From positions 1 through 64,000 of the forward strand of contig JBPRGG010000048.1 in the NCBI GenBank assembly GCA_051418075.1: a stretch of 64,000 nucleotides of DNA, written 5' to 3'. Both the position numbers and the translations under genes were made by a program. Origin of the DNA: JBPRGG01 sp051418075 (GTDB taxonomy: Bacteria > Bacteroidota > Bacteroidia > Cytophagales > Cyclobacteriaceae). Within the stretch, counting starts at the first letter, position 1; every line of letters starts with the position of its first letter. The notes under the pieces are model-generated. The model made no database searches. It was not told the DNA's origin and saw nothing but the letters and a program-made list of their open reading frames with translations. Positions 62,165 to 64,000 of this stretch are shown in pieces.

Positions 62165-63655
62165 TTAGGGATAGTAAGCTGCTATCTTCTGCTGCCATCC
62201 TTTGTAAGCAGCTTCTATGTAGAGATTTTTAGCTGGCCGGGTAATTTTTTGAGGCTGATGAACCTGGTCTAAATCAGCAATATCCTGATACATGCCGCTG
62301 CCAAAACCAGCTATTAAAGCAGCTCCCAGGGCTGATACATCGGTCATGCCGATATTAGACACCCTGGCATTTAACAGATCAGCTAATAGCTGTACTACCA
62401 ATTGGTTGGCTGCTATACCACCATCAATTTTCAGTTCTTTTAAGGCCACCCCTATTTCCTGTTCCATCACCGTAATGATATCTTTGATCTGAAAAGGAAT
62501 TGATTCAAGAGCAGCCCGTACCAGGTGATTTTTATTTACCCCAAAGGTAAGACCGGCAATCATAGCCTGGGCATCCATCTTCCAGTGCGGTGCTCCTAAT
62601 CCACTGAATGCAGGAATCAGATATACTCCTCCGTTATCGGTTACTGACTGAGCCATTTTTTCCGTTTCCTGACTGGCAGAGAATAACCCCAGTTGATTTT
62701 TGAGCCATTCTATGGTGGCCCCACAGGTTACAATCACCCCTTCCAGGGCATAATCTACTCTGTCATGAATACTCCAGCAAATGGTAGAAACCACTCCCCG
62801 GTTGGAAAAAGTGGGCTTGGATCCGGCATTAAGTAATAGGGAAGATCCGGTTCCCAGTGTGGCTTTAGCTGTGCCGGTTTGATAACATCCCTCACCAAAA
62901 GCTGCGGCATGTGAATCTCCAATCATACCGGTAATGGAAAGCTTATGAGGCAACAGACCTTCAAAATCAGAGGAGCCAAAAGCATAGGCAGAAGCCACTG
63001 GTTGTGGTAAATTCAATTTGGTCAGGTTAAATTTATCCAATAAAGGTTGATGCCATTTTAATTTTTGCAGATCAAAAAACAAGGTTCTGGAGGCATTGGT
63101 ATAATCAGTAAAGTAGGATTTGCCTCCGGTGAGTTTAAAAAGCAACCAGGTGTCTACGTTACCAAAATAAGCCCTGCCCTGATCTACCGCCTGCTGTACC
63201 TTTTGATCATTTTCATACAACCAGATCATTTTTGTTCCGGAAAAATAAGGATCAATGATTAAGCCGGTCACCTCCTGAATTTCATCTTCCCATCCCTGCT
63301 TTTGCATCCGGTTACAGATATTCACAGATCGCTTACACTGCCAGACTACTGCCGGATGTAAGGGAACACCATTTTCATCCCAAACCACTAGTGTTTCTCT
63401 TTGATTAGATATACCACATGTATTTAATTGCTGAATATCGCCTCCCTGTTCCTTAAAATTATTGATACATAAATTTACCGAATCCAATACGTTCTGATAA
63501 ATTTCCAGGGGATCCTGTTCCACGAAACCCATTTCCGGATAATAGGATTTTAAGGGCACTACACCCTTGGCCAGTATTTCGCCTTTACGATTAAAGATAA
63601 GGGTTTTGGTGCTGCTGGTTCCTTGGTCAATAGCTAAAATAAGGGGCTGATCCAT
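62165..63655 (-). CDS. FGGY-family carbohydrate kinase resembling glycerol kinase
   Basis: A 496-aa kinase; length and order match GlpK. The N-terminus has 'LAIDQGTSSTKTLIFNRKGEI' and 'ISNQRETLVVWDENG', then 'MIGDSHAAAFGEGCYQTGTAKATLGTGSSLLLNAG', 'ALEGVIVTCGATIEWLKNQLG', 'IPAFSGLGAPHW' and 'KIDGGIAANQLVVQLLADLL'. It phosphorylates a polyol or sugar. The substrate loop 'GMIGDSHAA' differs from the GlpK consensus 'GDQQAALFG'. A transketolase subunit gene precedes it by about 60 bases, so glycerol or a pentulose/tetritol-type substrate is possible. Confidence 0.85.
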   Translation of the reverse strand: MDQPLILAIDQGTSSTKTLIFNRKGEILAKGVVPLKSYYPEMGFVEQDPLEIYQNVLDSVNLCINNFKEQGGDIQQLNTCGISNQRETLVVWDENGVPLHPAVVWQCKRSVNICNRMQKQGWEDEIQEVTGLIIDPYFSGTKMIWLYENDQKVQQAVDQGRAYFGNVDTWLLFKLTGGKSYFTDYTNASRTLFFDLQKLKWHQPLLDKFNLTKLNLPQPVASAYAFGSSDFEGLLPHKLSITGMIGDSHAAAFGEGCYQTGTAKATLGTGSSLLLNAGSKPTFSNRGVVSTICWSIHDRVDYALEGVIVTCGATIEWLKNQLGLFSASQETEKMAQSVTDNGGVYLIPAFSGLGAPHWKMDAQAMIAGLTFGVNKNHLVRAALESIPFQIKDIITVMEQEIGVALKELKIDGGIAANQLVVQLLADLLNARVSNIGMTDVSALGAALIAGFGSGMYQDIADLDQVHQPQKITRPAKNLYIEAAYKGWQQKIAAYYP

Positions 63656-63716
63656 GTGGTTAATTGGTTTTAATTTTAGAACTTATTCAGTTTCTTTTCA
63701 GGCAGGTTAATGGTTA

Positions 63717-64000
63717 TTAACTTTTCTTCATTAATTGAACGGCTGCCTGAAAAATACCAGTTTCTGACAGTCCGTAATGATTAAATATATCTGTCTGAGA
63801 TCCGGTAATCGTATATTCATCAGGTATTCCCATTATCCGGAAAGGAATTTGCACACCTTCTTCCATTAAAACTGCTGCACAAGCCTCCCCCAGTCCTCCA
63901 TGCACGCTGTGCTCCTCCACCGTAATCAAAGCCCTGCAACTTAGGGCTGTATCCATCAGCAATTCGCGGTCCAGTGGTTTAATAGTAGGCATGCTGATAA
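63717..64000 (-). CDS. Transketolase C-terminal region (partial, runs off window)
   Basis: The 3' end of a transketolase or its C-terminal split subunit. 'MPTIKPLDRELLMDTALSCRALITVEEHSVHGGLGEACAAVLMEE' is the TK C-terminal domain, where the family has 'PTIKPLD...VTVEEHSI.GGLG'. The reading frame continues upstream beyond the window edge (residues 'IS' before the Met), so that Met is internal. It links to the kinase downstream; the pair suggests pentose-phosphate or tetritol metabolism. Confidence 0.85.
   Translation of the reverse strand, partial: ISMPTIKPLDRELLMDTALSCRALITVEEHSVHGGLGEACAAVLMEEGVQIPFRIMGIPDEYTITGSQTDIFNHYGLSETGIFQAAVQLMKKS

Noticed and set aside
1..64000. CRISPR array, tRNA, rRNA or insertion sequence
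   Set aside because: No spaced direct repeats, cloverleaf or transposase sequence recognised on either strand.

Overview
The window reads as chromosome from a marine- or polysaccharide-associated member of the Bacteroidota, most likely Cytophagales. The evidence is a SusC/SusD pair, a PorP/SprF protein beside a huge adhesin-like protein with a type B gliding/T9SS C-terminal domain, FtsX-type permeases with a Bacteroidota prefix domain under a PadR regulator, and AT-rich intergenic DNA without obvious Shine-Dalgarno sequences. I saw no rRNA, tRNA, CRISPR array, intact insertion sequence or prophage.

Layout. 1-5.6 kb: two MacB/FtsX-like permeases and a PadR regulator. 5.7-8.0 kb: an MDR oxidoreductase, a BLUF blue-light sensor with a 71-aa partner, and a small DUF3291-like protein. 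8.1-25.9 kb: a large catabolic island. It holds a DapA-type aldolase/sodium symporter/EEP-phosphatase trio, a class D beta-lactamase, a GntR/FCD regulator with two winged-helix domains, and a six-gene minus-strand operon (serine hydrolase, NHL propeller, DUF1537 kinase, PdxA2, KdgT permease, DUF6282). A divergent plus-strand operon follows: Fe-alcohol dehydrogenase, aldehyde dehydrogenase, malate synthase, LctP-type permease. The kinase/PdxA2 pair points to four-carbon acid sugars (D-threonate or D-erythronate) going to dihydroxyacetone phosphate. The divergent operon looks like an alcohol to aldehyde to acid route ending in glyoxylate capture as malate.

26.0-33.5 kb: a small glycan-utilisation locus (BNR-4 protein, GH29 fucosidase, SusD, SusC). 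34.6-41.3 kb: central carbon metabolism. An acyl-CoA carboxyltransferase, a 75-aa OadG-tail-like protein and a biotinylated pyruvate/oxaloacetate carboxyltransferase together have the parts of a transcarboxylase; they converge on pyruvate phosphate dikinase. 41.8-48.8 kb: a lipoprotein sulfatase, an ECF sigma factor with a four-helix membrane partner, and two tandem Tat-exported lipoprotein paralogues of unrecognised family. The sulfatase and the paralogue pair share a nearly identical 20-bp upstream element.

49-51 kb: a stand-alone receiver protein, two small paralogous proteins and a broken AbiEii-type toxin gene, so this stretch looks like eroded accessory DNA. 51-60.6 kb: an LspA-like membrane protease, a T9SS secreted-protein cassette (OmpA/PD40, PorP/SprF, 1203-aa type B CTD protein) and a TPR histidine kinase/LuxR response regulator pair. 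60.7-64 kb: a DUF2490 outer-membrane protein with its partner, an FGGY kinase resembling glycerol kinase, and the 3' end of a transketolase gene that runs off the window.

All functions are assigned by reading motifs and context; no database search was possible.
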